Of a DNA stretch of 6,662 nt, positions 5,980 through 6,662 are shown piece by piece. Each line of letters opens with the position of its first letter. The stretch's first letter is position 1. Below the pieces are notes generated by a model. That model worked only from the letters and a program-made list of their open reading frames with translations, was not told where the DNA came from and did no database searches. The stretch spans positions 1-6,662 of the forward strand of contig CAKSVQ010000128.1 in the NCBI GenBank assembly GCA_934504065.1. Reading direction: 5' to 3'. This DNA comes from an uncultured Dysosmobacter sp. (GTDB lineage Bacteria > Bacillota > Clostridia > Oscillospirales > Oscillospiraceae). Both the position numbers and the translations under genes were made by a program.

Positions 5980-6662
5980 ATGAAAAAAGCATTGTCCCTG
6001 ATCCTTGCTCTGGCAATGTCCCTTGCGCTGGCTGCCTGCGGCGGTCAGTCCGGTGACAGCGGCAAAACGGACACGCCCAGCGGCGATGGCTCCTCTTCCG
6101 AGCCCACCAAGATGACCCTCATCCTCCGCGGCGGTACTTACGCAGAAGCATTGAAGGCTTCACTTCCCGCGTTTGAATCCGATCATAACGTCAAGATCGA
6201 GGTGCAGGAACTGTCCTTCGACGACCTGCACACCGGCATCGCACTGGATGCGGTGAACTCCACCGGAGCTTACGACCTGTGCATGGTGGACGGCTCCTGG
6301 ATGGCCGAATTCACGGAAAACGGCGTGCTGGCCAACCTCAGCGATATGGGCTACAGCTTTGACGATGACATTATCCCTGACACCACCACCATCTGCAAGG
6401 TGGGCGACGACATTTATCTCGCTCCCTTCTTCGGCAATGTGACGGTCATGCTGTACAACAAGCAGCTCATTGCCGACGCGGGTTATGCCCCCGAGGACAT
6501 CACCACCTTTGAAGACCTGAAGACTATCGCCCAGAAGACCAAGGACGCCGGAAAGACGGGCTTCCTGATCCGCGGCGGCAGCGCCGACAACATCGTCTCC
6601 GACTTCATCCCCCACCTGCTGGTGCACGGCGGCTGGGTCGTGGACGAGAACAACCAGCCCAC
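5980..6662 (+). CDS. Extracellular solute-binding lipoprotein of a CUT1 sugar ABC transporter, 3'-truncated by the window
   Basis: The frame is open from ATG 5980 to the end of the window, giving 227 codons of a protein normally ~400-450 residues long. It starts with a lipoprotein signal: MKK, a hydrophobic run, then the lipobox LAAC (17-20), so it should be cleaved before C20 and anchored by lipid to the outer face of the membrane. A Gly/Ser/Asp/Thr-rich tether (21-43) follows, then the mature fold from about TKMTLILRGG (43-52). Segments typical of family 1 solute-binding proteins are AFESDHNVKIEVQ (65-77), GAYDLCMVDGSWMAEFTENGVL (~96-117), the DDIYLAPFFGNVTVMLYNKQL stretch (~143-163) and TFEDLKTIAQKTKDAG (~175-190). 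It would capture sugar outside the cell and deliver it to the MalG-like permease and its partner. Substrate specificity cannot be judged from this half. It shares the transporter operon and so its LacI-type control. Confidence 0.92.
   Translation, partial: MKKALSLILALAMSLALAACGGQSGDSGKTDTPSGDGSSSEPTKMTLILRGGTYAEALKASLPAFESDHNVKIEVQELSFDDLHTGIALDAVNSTGAYDLCMVDGSWMAEFTENGVLANLSDMGYSFDDDIIPDTTTICKVGDDIYLAPFFGNVTVMLYNKQLIADAGYAPEDITTFEDLKTIAQKTKDAGKTGFLIRGGSADNIVSDFIPHLLVHGGWVVDENNQP

Overview
The window looks like chromosomal DNA from a GC-rich member of the Clostridia, probably an Oscillospiraceae-type gut Firmicute. This is inferred from GC-rich codon use, near-perfect AGGAGG ribosome binding sites before most genes, a Gram-positive-style lipoprotein binding protein, LacI/CcpA-type operators, and the gene content. 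No marker allows a firmer placement. All convincing genes are on the + strand.

Left part (1-3717), housekeeping operon: the 3' half of prfA (release factor RF1, cut by the window start), then a 557-residue fusion of a Sua5/TsaC-type threonylcarbamoyl-AMP synthase to a dephospho-CoA kinase (CoaE) domain, then an M18-family aminopeptidase. Gaps are 17 and 21 bases, so co-transcription and coupled translation are likely. A strong intrinsic terminator at 3680-3717 closes the unit. The genes serve translation termination, tRNA t6A37 modification, the last step of CoA synthesis, and peptide turnover.

Middle (3718-3997): a gene-free spacer with a very AT-rich core (11 G/C in the 60 bases 3821-3880). 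It ends in a good promoter (TTGCGT, 17-base spacer, extended TATATT) and a LacI/cre-like operator just before the next ribosome binding site.

Right part (3998-6662), sugar-uptake module: a LacI-family repressor, a 99-base gap with a second good promoter (TTGTTT, 17 bases, TATACT) and a second operator of similar design over the predicted transcription start, then a MalG-type CUT1 ABC permease and the start of a solute-binding lipoprotein that runs off the window. The likely circuit is an autoregulated local repressor that also controls the transporter operon, possibly with CcpA input at the same sites. The sugar is not identifiable from this sequence. The partner permease must lie outside the window.

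I found no strong sign of a wholly new system. The most notable items are the Sua5-CoaE fusion with divergent CoaE motifs, the matched operator pair, and the unusual permease-first gene order.
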